Notes: a model not told the origin generated them from the letters alone. 64,000 nt of DNA from Cladopsammia gracilis (GCA_022457155.1 JAJGOT010000220.1:856001-920000); one strand, 5' to 3'; shown: positions 20,280-33,538, numbered from the stretch's first letter. Program-made: numbers and translations.

Positions 20280-23104
20280 TAATTACGAAAACACTGCAAA
20301 ATCACCCACGGTAGCGATGTACAAAGGATATAAATCTCAAAGCAAGGCCGTTTCCCTTAAATGATCGTGACTTCCTCCTAGACGTCTCCTAAAACGAAGA
20401 AAATGTGGAAAACATATGGTTGTATTTTGAACTAATCACAGAAACGGCTGCAGACAAGCGCTTACCTTGGAGAGAATATCTAACCAAAATTTGTCAGTGT
20501 TGCGATTGATGAATGTCACAGCAGCTGCATCAAATTGACCATCGATGTCTCACAAATCCAACAGCCGAGTCTTATTGCAGTATCGTTTTGTTTTACAACA
20601 GCAAACGAACGATATCGCTTTTCAATTGAGCAGAGGACGGCCTGGAACGAGTCACGCACCCCTCCCCCCAACAAAATCTTCCTTTTGAGTGATAAACATG
20701 CGCACGCGTAAGAAACACTTGTCATATATTTTAATGTACCATAACAAAAGCAGCAATTTTTCTAAAGCAACAAGACGATGAGAACCCGCATGTTCCCAAG
20801 AATTATCTCTTGCACGTAATAAGCATTTATGTACAGCACGTTTGTATTTCAAATTGCTTTTATAAGAAACTCGGCTCCCACAAGGAAGCCCTGCTTCGTC
20901 TTTGTCTAATATATAGGTTGACTTGAAGGTAAAGGTTAGTGTAGTGTGGGTTGGGGTTGGCGGCTTTACGGCGTGACCGCGTGACGCTGCCGTGACGTCG
21001 TTTTGATTACATCACTGATTACGTCATTTCAGAAAACCGGAAGTAAACTAGGTACGGTGTTGGCCGCAGCAAAACCGATTCCCGGGGCAGGTGACACGAC
21101 AGAAAAAAAAGAGGGTATTTTAAGAACTGACTCGTCGCAGAGCGACGAGCCAGTTAATAAATTGCTACTTTTACATTCTATATAGTGAAACACTTAAAGA
21201 AAACAAACTGCTCGTAGTGTAAACGAACGTTTCTGTAACAGGCTATTCTCTTCTAAAAATCACATCTTTCTTAGTTCATCCACCACCCTTAACCCCCCCC
21301 CCCCCCTCACTCAAAAAATATTAAGACTTTTAACAAGAATTAACTTCAAATACCAATAAAATAAAAACCAATTTATTTCTAAAATTTAAAATGATCCATT
21401 TAATCCCTAATAGTTAGGAAACAGATGACACCACAACGGCATTAGATCATTCCTTCAACAACCATACACAACTACCTAATTACTCCATTTAACAGAAAGA
21501 CAGACATCGCTAATCTAAACCGGAAAAGGTAGATATTTCGGCCCACCCACAATTAAACAAGTTTTAACACTGAATATTACAGATCATACAACATTTAATA
21601 ACCAATCTTAAACAATTTGTCAATATTGCTAACCTTTACATTCAAAAGCTATTTCGGACAACTCATCTCTTCAAATTGTAAATCATCTTCATTTTCTTTC
21701 AACTTACCAATTAAACGTTATGCTTATAAAAACACAGACCTACCCATTGTTTTATCAAACATATGCTGCTTCTCAAACATTTAAAACAATGTCTCTGAAA
21801 TAGACATACAGTATTCTCACGAATAACCAGCATCACAGCTACCCTTGGCTACAAGTATAAACGCAATAAAACTTCATCATACTTCGAACATAAATTTGCC
21901 TTTGGCGCTCCGTCATAGTCCATCATTTCATGTGAAAGCCGACGAGAGACAGCGGCGACCACAGGACCATACTGCCGACACTTAAAGATAACGTCTATTG
22001 ACAGTAGAAAACCAAATTTTTGAAACTCCTTTTAACTCCTATTTCAGTCGCACACTACAATTGTAGAATTTCTAACCATCACAAAACCAAAATTACCAAA
22101 AATAATACCCTATTTAACGACTGACCATGACCTCAAAAACCTTAACATATCGACCCGAACATCACTATATACTGTACAAAACGAACTCCGCTCTCCCAAA
22201 GGAATGTAACTGCAACGCTCCGGTGACCAAAACTTACGACATTCTATTCTAAATCACGTAAACCATTCTACATAAGACATTGTAAGAACGCGTTTCGATT
22301 TTTCAACAATTTCAAGTAAAATTGGATCGGTTGAAATCCATTTTGTTGCTAGACCCGGCCTCTAGCTCTGAGGTCGTTGGTGCGCGTAGAAATTCGTAGC
22401 GAACAGCACATATAGAACACTGTACAACATTCCGCCATCACCGAAAACAATTAGGGATCGAGGCACATTGTTTCCATGTAAGTATAATTACTTGATAACT
22501 ACGGTAAGGCAAATTGCTAGTTGTAATAGAATAAACTGTGCGTTTGTTGTAAAGTCAAATGGCTAGCCTGCACAACAGACTTTATTTTTTAATGCGTTTC
22601 AGAGCAGCGCTAAACGAGTGGCCACCGCAAAGCGGAAGGGCATCTAAGGAAAGTGGTTTTAATGATAAGATTTGACAGTGATTTGCGTTTAAAAACATAG
22701 GTGCTGTAGTGATATGATGAGTAATAATATGCGATGAATTTGACTTTCCACTGTTCGTCCTTTCGTGTGAATAAAATTATTAGTTGTTAGATCGGTAGAT
22801 GATTTTTGTCGCAATGATAAGTCTTCAATTCTCTTTAAACTCTATATAATATTGGTTAGTTAGATACTTAAGGATTAGAAAACAGGTGTCGTGTGCGTCG
22901 TGCCTTCCACGTGCCATTGTAGGGAGCGAGGGGGGGGGGGGGGAGAGAGAGAGTAGTGAGTGATGTAAGAAAGATCTGATTTTTAGAACACAATCAATAG
23001 CCTGTTACAGAGATGTTCGTTTAGACTACGAGCAGTTTGTTTTCTTTCAATGGTAAACTACATAGAGTGTAAAAGTGGCAATTTATTTGATTTAATTTTG
23101 TGCT

Positions 23105-23565
23105 CATATTATTGGAGGGAGACATTACGGCGCTCTGAATCGCCGCAACACCGCCAAAATAAATTACGGAACACCGCATCGCCCCAAGAAAAGTCGACGA
23201 AACACCGTCACCGCAATATATCTTTTTGTCAAGTTACCATGAAAAAGGCTTAGGATTGGCGACCAGCAGAGTATTGAAGATTAACTAGACAGTATTGTAC
23301 TGTTTTTTGTTACAAATTTAACATAATGGTACCTGCTTTTCAAAATTAAGTGCGAAGTAAATAACATATAGAGGCTAAATTTAGAGTCAAACAGGAAACG
23401 GCGACACCGCAGATAATTTTGTTGCACCGACCACCGCAGACTGTAAAGTGTAAACATCGCACACCGTAAAGTTTGAGATCACCGCAACACCGCAAGCTGG
23501 GATTTTATTCACCGCAACACCGCATAAAAAAATGAGCAACACCGTAACACCGCAAATCTCCAATG
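23105..23565. repeat. Degenerate caccgcaa minisatellite
   Basis: Many scattered copies of caccgcaacaccgc-like units in two clusters, 23120-23215 and 23400-23560. It lies inside the right arm of the fold-back structure. The function is unknown. Confidence 0.6.
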
Positions 23566-24371
23566 CCCACATCTTATTGATTTAAAAAAAAAAGAAGAAA
23601 ATAGCGTGCAGATAGTCAGACTCTGGCGGCGTTGTATAAGTGACGTTATTAAGAGCAGTGTAACGATATTGTTTGCATAAAGAAAAACCGCCAGTTCTGT
23701 AAGATTTATTTAGCACTTGGAAATTGTAACGATATTCTATGGTGATTTGATAAATAATAAATCGGGTATTTGTGTTTAAATGAAGATGAATTGGTATTTA
23801 AAGAGATTACTGGACGTTCCGTGTGTGTTTATTGATTTAAAATAGTTACATCTTATCAACTTAGAGGCGGTCCGTCTTTATTCAAAAGCTGTTAATTCGA
23901 TTTCTAGAGTTGTTACTTTAGAGAGTAACATTTGGAAAACGCGTTTAGTATTTTGTATTGTGTAAGATATGTCGAGTATAGAAAAATTGTATTTTCATTT
24001 CATAAGTTTTTGGCGAGTTTAATACAGTGGCTCTTTTGTGGTTAGTAATCGGAGATAAGAAGTGTTTATGGCGTGCTAATTAGAGTTAAAAGCATGTAAT
24101 GCATATTTGCGATTTTACACTTTGATGACTTGTCAACAATTTTCTGTCAAAATTGTTCGGCAAAGTGATGTCGGTTGACGTCGCTTTGCGTCGTTTTATA
24201 CGACTCTATACCCATCACAGCAAGAAAACAACCAAGGGACACTGACAAATGAAATGCGCGAAAAAGGAGTCCATATAGTGAACCAGTTAAACAACAAACC
24301 TGGAAGACATCACCCGGAACCATTCTGATCTAAGAAACGCAAAAACCACACTCCCCTCGAAAACACTCTCT

Positions 24372-24400
<29 letters not shown>
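24372..24400. repeat. Poly-C tract
   Basis: A run of about 29 C. Similar C or G runs appear at 16331-16353, 19471-19488, 21294-21306, 22931-22943, 38569-38587, 41250-41265 and 44947-44980. Lengths at such runs are unreliable in assemblies. Confidence 0.85.
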
Positions 24401-24402
<2 letters not shown>

Positions 24403-24458
24403 TCCCCCACCGCCCAGAACGCAATAAACGATCTCAGTTTCACTTTTCACAGCATTAA

Positions 24459-25120
24459 GAGTGTAACTTTTTGTCGCGGGTCGCGAGTCGCGACTCAAAG
24501 TCGCGAGTCGCGACTGAAAGTCGCGGGTGCGGGTAATAGGTGCGGGTGCGGGTAATAGGTGCGGGTGCGGGTAAAAGTCGCGGGTAACAAATTATCAAAA
24601 AATTAAAATACCCAATAAAGGTTAATATAAAATAGCGAATTTTTATGTCTCACATAGTAGGTTTATAATTTTTTGTCAGACCTTTATCACGCAGCGGCTA
24701 TTTTGCATTACAGTGAACCATTAAACCGTGAACGCCTAAAATTATTTCTGGAATGTTTATTGTTCTGCGACCAATCAGATTCGAGACGTAACTGCAACAA
24801 ACCACAAGCGTAATTAGCTGAAAGGTTTCGATCACGAAACGAGTCGGTGGCTTTTGCCGATCCACGATAAATCCTCAGTTTCACCGCCGATTTACAAACA
24901 CTCACACTAGTTCACACTCAAACACTCACAACTATTTCAGAGTTTATGCATAAAGCATAAAGAATAAGCAAAGAAGAACTATAAGCAAAGAAGAACTATA
25001 AACGATATTTTACTGAAAAGAGATATTAAAATAATCGAACAGACACGGCTAGACAGCGCGTCTGGGAGCAGAATAATTGTATTCAGTTTTCGATTTTTTA
25101 AAAAAACGGCCTCTCTGGTG
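24459..25120. repeat. Left arm of a 0.66-kb inverted repeat
   Basis: Near-identical inverted copy of 32027-32694. It starts at gtgtaactttttgtcgcggg, runs through a minisatellite of gtcgcgag and gtgcgggtaatag units, and ends in ggcctctctggtg. A 39-residue frame beginning MSVCKSAVKLRIYRG is present in both arms (24708-24905 minus, 32242-32445 plus), but the C-terminal parts diverge by frame, so I do not call it a gene. Confidence 0.8.
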
Positions 25121-25805
25121 TTGTCAGTTATAATCACTTGTAGGTTTCAGCCTTTTCCCTGTTTGACCAAAACAGTTTACTGAATAAAGTTTGCAAAAGT
25201 TTCCCTTACCTTACTCTGGTGCGGCCGGAACAGTGCATGAAATGTCACGAAGCTCGTTCACGGCAAAACTCTTCCGTCACGCAAGTCGTTAGCCGCACAA
25301 TTTAACGACATGAAATAACGATCTGGATTTTTCTTCCACGATTCTCAATTTTTTTTTATACCCTTTGGAAATACTGAAGTTGTTATTCTTTACTATTTCA
25401 GAGAGCTTCTGTATGAGCGAAGGATAGACGGCAGAAGTGAACAGATGTCCAGTTCTAGTACAGTAGTGGAAGCAATTCGCGCGTTTAGTATATTTTAAAA
25501 AAAGATACGTTTCCTTCGGTGTTTGCATAAACATTTTATTTATCACTTCTTTGGTTTTGCCTCAAAACGTGCTTGTTTTTGGCCGTCATTTGATGTTTTC
25601 GATTCCGTCGGTCCAAAGTAACACAACTACCGAACTGAGGCCTAAATCAAAAGCGAGTGCAATTTTTCAAAATTTGCATGCACTGTTCTCCGCACCAGAG
25701 TAAGGTAAGGGAAACTTTTGCAAACTTTATTCAGTAAACTGTTTTGGTCAAACAGGGAAAAGGCTGAAACCTACAAGTGATTATAACTGACAACACCAGA
25801 GAGAG
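25111..25805. mobile_element. Fold-back MITE with about 125-bp arms
   Basis: Left arm 25111-25240 (ctctctggtgttgtcag onward) is complementary to 25676-25805. The right arm of the large repeat at 32027-32694 lacks this insertion at the equivalent point, though the junction is not a clean empty site. Confidence 0.7.
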
Positions 25806-25827
25806 GTTGCCTATTTACCGAGTTAGG

Positions 25828-25893
25828 ATTTCGAGTTGGATTTCGAGTTGGATTTTCGAGTTGGATTTTCGAGTTGGATTTTCGAGTTAGGAT
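25828..25893. repeat. tcgagttggatt minisatellite
   Basis: Five or so units of ttcgagttggatt. The complementary array is longer at 31861-32010 and forms part of the opposite arm. Confidence 0.8.
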
Positions 25894-26537
25894 TTTTTTG
25901 GCGGGAGTTTTTTTGGCGGGGTTTCAATAAATTTTATTTTTTCAGTGGTTTAACGTACTTTGTCAGCGGTGTTGCACATCGTCTTGAGGTGTTTTCAAGA
26001 TGGAGGAGGATGGAAGATCGGTAACGTAACGGCAATCTTGTTTACATTCAAACCGGGTGTTCTTTTGCGAGCAACTTTTCTAACTTGCGCTGCAACATTG
26101 GTATTTTGATTGACAGTTTGCTTCGAGCAAGATGGAAGTTGCGTGAGCAAGTTGCAACTTTCGCGAGCAAGTTCCCATTTCAAACTTGTTGTCATAATAC
26201 CGGATTTCTGAATTGAAAGTACTTGAATTGGTTTGGTTACCTTTCAGTATTCGAGTATTCCATAAACTCTACGATGTCAGGAGTAGAAACTGTTCGTTCC
26301 TTCCAGCCAGGTTTACCGGGAAAAAACGTCCCGTGTTGTAAAAATCTGAATGCTTTTAGTTATGAATTTTTCATTTTTCATTTGCGTGTCAAATCGGCCG
26401 GGGTTTTAATCATTAAAATCTTTTGTAAAATAATGTTTGATTTCAAGAGAATTACACACCAGACAAAACCTATATGTGATCCCAGAAATGTTACCTGGTT
26501 TAATATAATTTTGTTTTCAGACTGGCACATGATGTAT

Positions 26538-27575
<1,038 letters not shown>

Positions 27576-27749
27576 ACATTGAGTGTTTTGTCTGTTAAGG
27601 TTAAACTAGTTAATTATTACGTTTGCGATCGGCGTCATCTGTCAATTTTCTCCGGCTCCGATTTCATTACCTCGTGCTCGCCGGTAGTGCATGTAACCTT
27701 AGTTTTGTAAAGGAAAATTCAGCACACACGTCTTCGTTTTTCGTTCGTC

Positions 27750-29030
27750 ATGGCGGCTTCCAAACCCAGAAAGTCCACCAGGATCAGCAAACCACCCCGC
27801 AGGCCCACGGACGACGACTTCGTGTGGGAAAATTTGGACTCTTTGTCAGCTGATGTCGCAAAGATGTCAACTGATCTAGCACATTTCGCAAGATTTCCTT
27901 CGCCAACGCTACCGACCATACAAACTGATCCTCTCGCTTCCCAAAACCTGCCCGCTTCAGCTTCGCCTCCAGATCAGTCAAGGCCCACGGAACCTGCTTC
28001 TTCACCGCCCGCACGCGACGGTTTCGCAGCGAACGCGCGACCACAACAAGCACACCTACACGATCATCACGATCACGAAATCCAGCGACTTTTAATCGCC
28101 AAAGAAACGCAGCAGCTGGAAGTGCATAAACTGACACTTCAGTTGGAGCTAGCCAAGCTCCAAGCCTCGTCGGGCGCCGCGGTCTCGGATAGTTTTCCAT
28201 CATCGCCAGCCACCAAATCTCATGACCCGACGAAATCTCTCGGCGATCTCCGCGCTCCTCAACGGATATTTCATCCTCAACAGTGGCCACACATTCTAAC
28301 CCCAGGTGAGCCAAAACTTTACAACGAACTGACAATAGCAGAATTTACCGCCGGCTATCTGGCTATCGTAGACAAGTGTTCCGACGCGACACAGAAATCT
28401 ATTTTCCTGGAGCATTTAGCCGATATCATGAGCCTCGCGTGTTCTTTCCAGTGGTCAGCGGTACGCGCCTATCATTATAAGGTCCTCCGCGCTCTTGAAA
28501 TCGGGCTGGTGAAATGGGGCGATTGTTTCGAGCGCTTCAAACAACCATTCTTCATCCCTCCAAATCTCCTTCCCTCCGTTGGCACCACCGGTCAGGAGCA
28601 GACACGCAAAACCAGTACTCCACGTCCTTCTCCACCCCAGCAGCCCATGCGCCACCAAATATATGTGATGACTGGTCCTGGTACGACGACTGCAGCCGCG
28701 CGGACTGCCCCAAATTGCACGTCTGCGTCGTTTGCAAGCGACAAGATCATCAGGCCAAAGTCTGTCCCAAACGCAAGTTCGATATCCCGATTCGTCGCTC
28801 AGACCCCACTCCAAAATCCTCTTGACTACCTCCGCCGACTCCCGCACCAACATTCGTCCCCCTTCCACCCCCAGACGACTCGCCTAACCATCCTCTTATC
28901 GTCCCCCAGCCAACCTCCACCGGATCTCGGTCTCTCCCGATCAAACCCGACCTCGTCAGCACCGCCATCAAGTCAAACACATTGCACCGCCATCAAGTCA
29001 AACACATTGCTCAATCAATTTTTTCTCTAG
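27750..29030 (+). pseudogene. Retroelement Gag-like protein (DIRS-like), frameshifted
   Basis: The main frame starts MAASKPRKSTRISKPPRR. It has a Pro-rich head, a helical EIQRLLIAKETQQLEVHK segment near residues 110-140 and a conserved block FTAGYLAIVDKCSDATQK followed by FQWSAVRAYHYKVL and KWGDCFERF (about residues 190-265). Past about 28570 the likely true protein moves to another frame (28514-28825), where a zinc-knuckle-like stretch appears: CDDWSWYDDCSRADCP, then HVCVVCKRQDHQAKVC. This architecture resembles the Gag of DIRS-type retroelements in cnidarians as I know them. No RT or tyrosine recombinase follows; a 25-bp duplication at 28957-29008 and the minus-strand PLE end it. I favour a decayed element over a host gene. 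Confidence 0.55.
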
Positions 29031-29104
29031 AATTAAAAATTGTTTTCCTTTTTTTTGGCCCAAACGTTGTCAGCTTGTTTTCTCGTTTTTAGCACTAGTT
29101 AATA

Positions 29105-31330
29105 ATTAGCCCCTTTAAAAGTGTTGACAGGCTTGCACGACTCCTACAGTTCGCAAATAAATTCTAAAGCCTTCATAGCTTAGCCTTTACTAGAATGTCA
29201 TTTAGGGATTTTCCTTTGCGATATGATACGAGGGGAGGCTCCTTGAAGATTTCTCTCAGACGTGGTTGATTCTGTATAATAAGCCATTTCCCCATGAGTG
29301 TCCTTTTATAGTCTTGACAACGCCGGGTGGTATTGCGTTACAAAGGGCAGTATTTTCTGTTCTAGTGACGTTTTTCTATCGGGGAATTTGACCTCTGAGA
29401 GGTGTTTTTCCACATGCACAGTCCTAGCTGGGTAACTTCTGTCCTTCAGGCATGTTTCGAAATTTCTCATGCTTTCCTCAAAGGTAAATTTAGAGGAATT
29501 TGTTCTTAGAAGCCTTAGGCTTCATTTTCAGGTTTTAGAGATCATTCGCGCCGTATTTTTAAAAATCTGTCTTCTACCAATAGATGATTTGAACAATGAA
29601 GCAATAGCATTATTTACAAATACATTTTTCACGAAAACACTTCCTGCAACATTCAACCATTTTTTCAAACCAAATAGTTATTTCCACAGCCATAATACAA
29701 GGTCCTCATCAAAAATTCACAAAGAACACACACGCACAGATTATAAAAAATATTCTATCAGATTTTAAGGATGTGAAATTTGGAACAACATTCCCACGTT
29801 TATCAAAAATTCAAAATCATTTGGTGTTTTTAAGAAAAAATAAAAAAAATATTATCTCGACCAACTGCACTTGCCTTTAGCCGTTCACATGTTGATTATA
29901 CCTGAATATGTTAAATACTTATAAGTTAAAGGGGCCCTCCATGTTAAGCCCAAAAGGGTTGGCGAGAGTCCCTACTCTATTTTTATATCACAATGTATGT
30001 ATTGATGTACCAAGGCTAACAATAGAGTGAAAAAATAAAGGCTTCCCCTTTGATAAAGCCTTTCGTGACGCCTGGTGGGTGACACGAATAGAAAGGTCTC
30101 TGTAGGTTTGTAACGTGTTCGCACTTCAAGGATAGTCTCCCTGTGGAATCTTTCACCTTTGTACACTTTCGTGTCCAAGAATACAGTTTCTGTTTCAGAT
30201 ATTTCAGCCGTGAATTTGATTGCGGGTGAAAACTGTTTTTAAGGAATTCTTCTATTTTGTCTCTGCTTGTGTCCCACATTGATATGACGTCATCAATAAA
30301 TCTCCAAAGGATGGGTGTAATGTTGCTTTGTCTGAGTATTCCTTTTCCTATTTTGGCCGTGAAAATGTTAGCAAAGGCTACGGCCATTTTCGTGCCCATG
30401 GCTGTTCCATGGGTTTGAAGATAATCTTTTCCGTTGAATTGGAATTAGTTTTCTTGTAGAATCAGACTGAGCATTTATCTTAAATACCTGGTAGGGACGG
30501 GAGGGTTTCTGTGGTGAAATTCTTCGTATGCTTCGCATACAGTGGTAACACCCTCTTCTTGTGGTATGTTCGTGTATAGACTAGTGACGTCCATTGAGAC
30601 GAGAATGGTGCTTTAAGGCAGTTTGATATTCTCGATGAAGTTAATAAAACTAATAAAGTCTGTTGTATCTTTTAGATACAAAGCTTGTTTTTGTGCTATT
30701 GGCTGAATGAGGTGGTCAACAAAAGCTGAGATCCGTTCTGTAGGTCCGTCACACCCTGATATTATTGGTCTTCCGACAGGTGTCGGTTTGTGAATCTTTG
30801 TGAGTGTGTAAAACACTGGGATTCGCGGAGGATCGGGCGAAAGGGAAAGCCATTTAGCCGTCATTTCGTCAGTGTGGCCTTCTAGGAGCAGTGATTTAAT
30901 CAATCGCTGAACTCTTTTGGTTGTGGTTTCAACCATTGGGTTGTCTAGGGGTCGGTAGTTATTTATATCATCGAGTTGGACTTGACCCTCGTTAACTTTG
31001 TCTGCTCCGTTCATTATGACGGTTGTGGTTCCCTTATCAGCTTTTTTTACTATGTTTTTGTCACGCGATAGTTCTTTGAGTGCATGTCGCTCTCCCTGTG
31101 ACAGGTTGTCCTTCGGTCTATCAAATTCGATATTTGCAACCTCAAATTTGACCTCTTCTAAGAAGGTCTCTAGTGCTACTGAAGGCTGCGCTGGTGGTTC
31201 CCAGCTTGACTTATTAAACGTGGAAAGGGTCAGCCGGGTTCTTTCTCTTCAGTCCCCGCGAAATATGTATTGAAGGCGCATTCATCTAGCAAATAGATTA
31301 TTAAAATCTGCGAGTGCTGGCGCCTGATAA
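29105..31330 (-). mobile_element. Penelope-like element, reverse transcriptase (minus strand, interrupted)
   Basis: Read on the minus strand from about 31330: APALADFNNLF, then DNLSQGERHALKELSRDK, KKADKGTTTVIMNG (31014-31060), TLTKIHKPTPVGRPIISG, SMDVTSLYTNIPQEEG, THGTAMGTKMAVAFANIF and the catalytic box LWRFIDDVISMW near 30300. After a LINE insertion (29524-30038) it resumes with LRLLRTNSS and continues to LPFVTQYHPAL. It contains a stop after ENIKLP, two frameshifts around 30100-30200 and more stops near 29180, and no GIY-YIG domain. It is a dead element. Confidence 0.85.
29524..30038 (+). mobile_element. LINE 3' end inserted in the PLE
   Basis: C-terminal part of a non-LTR retrotransposon ORF2: LPIDDLNNEAIALFTNTFF, then SHNTRSSSKIH and, past a stop, CEIWNNIPTFIKNSKSFG. 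A 3' UTR ends in aaaaataa. It is flanked by the 7-bp duplication AGGCTTC at 29517-29523 and 30039-30045, which joins the PLE sentence on both sides. It is 5' truncated, as is usual for target-primed insertion. Confidence 0.85.
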
Positions 31331-31860
31331 GGTTTTCTCTTGTTACGGGTTCCCGGGAATGAACTTTAAAGTAAAGTTTAAGTAATTTATATAACTTGTA
31401 GTTAAATTATATAACTTTTTACTATGCAAATTTTAGGGGCTCGTGTAATATAATATTAAGTAATGTTGTTAATTAAGTTCGTTGTACTGCTTCCATTGCT
31501 GTATTTTAGGATCACCAATTATTATAGTTTTGAATATTTATGTAATTTTTGTAAAAGTCTTCTTAAATTTTTACGGCTCACTGGAAGACCACTTATAGTG
31601 AATGTGACACCGTGATGAAATAAAGATTGTAATAGTAGTAGTTAAACCACGGGAAAGTTACGTAATTTGCTCATCTGTCAGTTGTTCATTTGACAGATTT
31701 TTGATATGTTGCTTGCGTGACTCAACGGCATTAAGAAAACGTTTTCTATCAGTTTCCAAATTTGTCTTTTCTCCGCTCTTTTTTTGCGGCATTTAACAGC
31801 AAACTAGCCTATTCGTTGCAGCTGGATTACTAGAAACCATCTCGAAAAAAACAACTCTAC

Positions 31861-32010
31861 ATCCTTACTCGAAAATCCAACTCGAAATCCAACTGAAATC
31901 CTAACTCGAAAATCCAACTCGAAATCCTAACTCGAAAATCCAACTCGAAAATCCAACTCGAAAATCCAACTCGAAATCCAACTCGAAATCCAACTCGAAA
32001 TCCTAACTCG
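31861..32010. repeat. aatccaactcg minisatellite
   Basis: About twelve units of ctcgaaatccaa or ctcgaaaatccaa, complementary to the array at 25828-25893. Confidence 0.85.
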
Positions 32011-32026
32011 GAAGTTAGTTTGTCTC

Positions 32027-32694
32027 CACCAGAGAGGCCGTTTTTTTAAAAAATCGAAAACTGAATACAATTATTCTGCTCCCAGACGCGCTGTCTAGCC
32101 GTGTCTGTTCGATTATTTTAATATCTCTTTTCAGTAAAATATCGTTTATAGTTCTTCTTTGCTTATAGTTCTTCTTTGCTTATTCTTTATGCTTTATGCA
32201 TAAACTCTGAAATAGTTGTGAGTGTTTGAGTGTGAACTAGTGTGAGTGTTTGTAAATCGGCGGTGAAACTGAGGATTTATCGTGGATCGGCAAAAGCCAC
32301 CGACTCGTTTCGTGATCGAAACCTTTCAGCTAATTACGCTTGTGGTTTGTTGCAGTTACGTGAAAAAATGAATCTGATTGGTCGCAGGACAATAAACATT
32401 CCAGAAATAATTTTAGGCGTTCACGGTTTAATGGGTTCACTGTAATGCAAAATAGCCGCTGCGTGATAAAGGTCTGACAAAAAATTATAAACCTACTATG
32501 CGAGACATAAAAATTCGCTATTTTATATTAACCTTTATTGGGTATTTTAATTTTTTGATAATTTGTTACCCGCGACTTTTACCCGCACCCGCACCTATTA
32601 CCCGCACCCGCACCTATTACCCGCACCCGCGACTTTCAGTCGCGACTCGCGACTTTGAGTCGCGACTCGCGACCCGCGACAAAAAGTTACACTC
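32027..32694. repeat. Right arm of the 0.66-kb inverted repeat
   Basis: Reverse complement of 24459-25120, ending aaaaagttacactc. The two arms bracket about 6.9 kb that holds the Gag-like ORF and the PLE. Confidence 0.8.
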
Positions 32695-33469
32695 GACGAC
32701 TTAAAGCATCAAACTGGAGAAAATGATGCAATAGAATTGGATGAGCTTCGCAAACAGGATATGGAGATCGCTAATGTATAGGGATCGGCGTTTGAGAAAC
32801 ATTTGCGGCGTGAAATGGAAGAATGCGTCGTTTTACTTAAAGTGCACCTAACCCCCATTTTTTTCTTTTAATCAACTCAATGTACGTTGAAAAGTCGAAT
32901 AGTGAAATATTTCTTCTTTTTAAAGTCGTGTTAGTGAGTTATAGAGATTTCAATTTACAGAATCCTAATAAGATGACATCAAATCAAGACTTAACCATTA
33001 TTTATACTTCAATTTACAATACGCAGTTCACAGCTTAAGGATAATCAATTTAAGAAATACTAAATAGAAACTGTTCGTAGGCTGTTGATTTGTAAGAAAT
33101 ATTACTTGGAGGTAGAAACAAGTAGTTGTATAATAAACAATTCTTGATTTGACGTCATCTTATTAACATTTTGTAAATTCAAACCTCAATTCAAATTCAA
33201 CATGTAGGCACTGGCGGAAGTTTATTCTAAGGTACAGTTCAACGTAGCGCATATTGATATCCAATTTTGTAAATTTAGCGCGAGCACTTAGAGTGACTTA
33301 GGTTTTGAAAGCGCGCGCGCTGTCCATATCAACCGTTTTCATCACGCGAGCATATTGTTTTGACCGTTATATTATTTCAATCATTGAAACCGTTTCCATC
33401 ACATGCTTATTTAAACCGCTTTCATCACGCAATAATACTGTTGATGTAGACTTAACGGTTCAGTGTAAA
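32695..33469. other. No gene seen
   Basis: AT-rich, then from 33340 three spaced copies of an aaccgtttycatcac motif run up to the hammerhead ribozyme, perhaps part of the same repeat. Confidence 0.4.
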
Positions 33470-33538
33470 ATGGAGTTTAACTGAGGAGTGGGTCACCTCT
33501 TCGGTGGCCTACGAAACAGTTCTGTATTAAACGTCCAT
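33470..33538 (+). ncRNA. Type I hammerhead ribozyme candidate
   Basis: Stem I pairs ATGGA-GTTTAA (33470-33480) with TTAAAC-g-TCCAT (33527-33538), 11 pairs with one bulged G. The core CTGAGGA occupies 33481-33487. Stem II pairs GTGGGTCACC (33488-33497) with GGTGGCCTAC (33503-33512) around a five-base loop, all ten pairs formed with two wobbles. GAA follows at 33513-33515. Stem III is ACAG/CTGT with a two-base loop. The cleavage position would be after A33526, allowed by the NUH rule. Every catalytic core base expected of a hammerhead is present. Such ribozymes occur in Penelope-like elements and retrozymes; no element ORF adjoins this one. Confidence 0.75.

Larger units (their letters stand above)
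18121..24142. mobile_element. Large imperfect fold-back structure (about 6 kb)
   Basis: 18121-18440 is an inverted, diverged copy of about 23830-24142 (shared blocks include ctctaaagtaacaactctag and gataagatg.aactatttt). 21180-21310 is an inverted copy of 22920-23070, both with a C/G homopolymer at the same place. The arms differ in length because other elements are inserted, notably at 19444-20279. No protein gene is visible in it. Confidence 0.6.

Noticed and set aside
24708..24905. MSVCKSAVKLRIYRG frame shared by two loci
   Set aside because: The two loci are arms of one inverted repeat, and the frames diverge after about 40 residues, so conservation does not indicate coding.
27784..28335. 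Minus-strand 183-codon frame
   Set aside because: Opposite the Gag-like ORF; low-quality composition and no motif.
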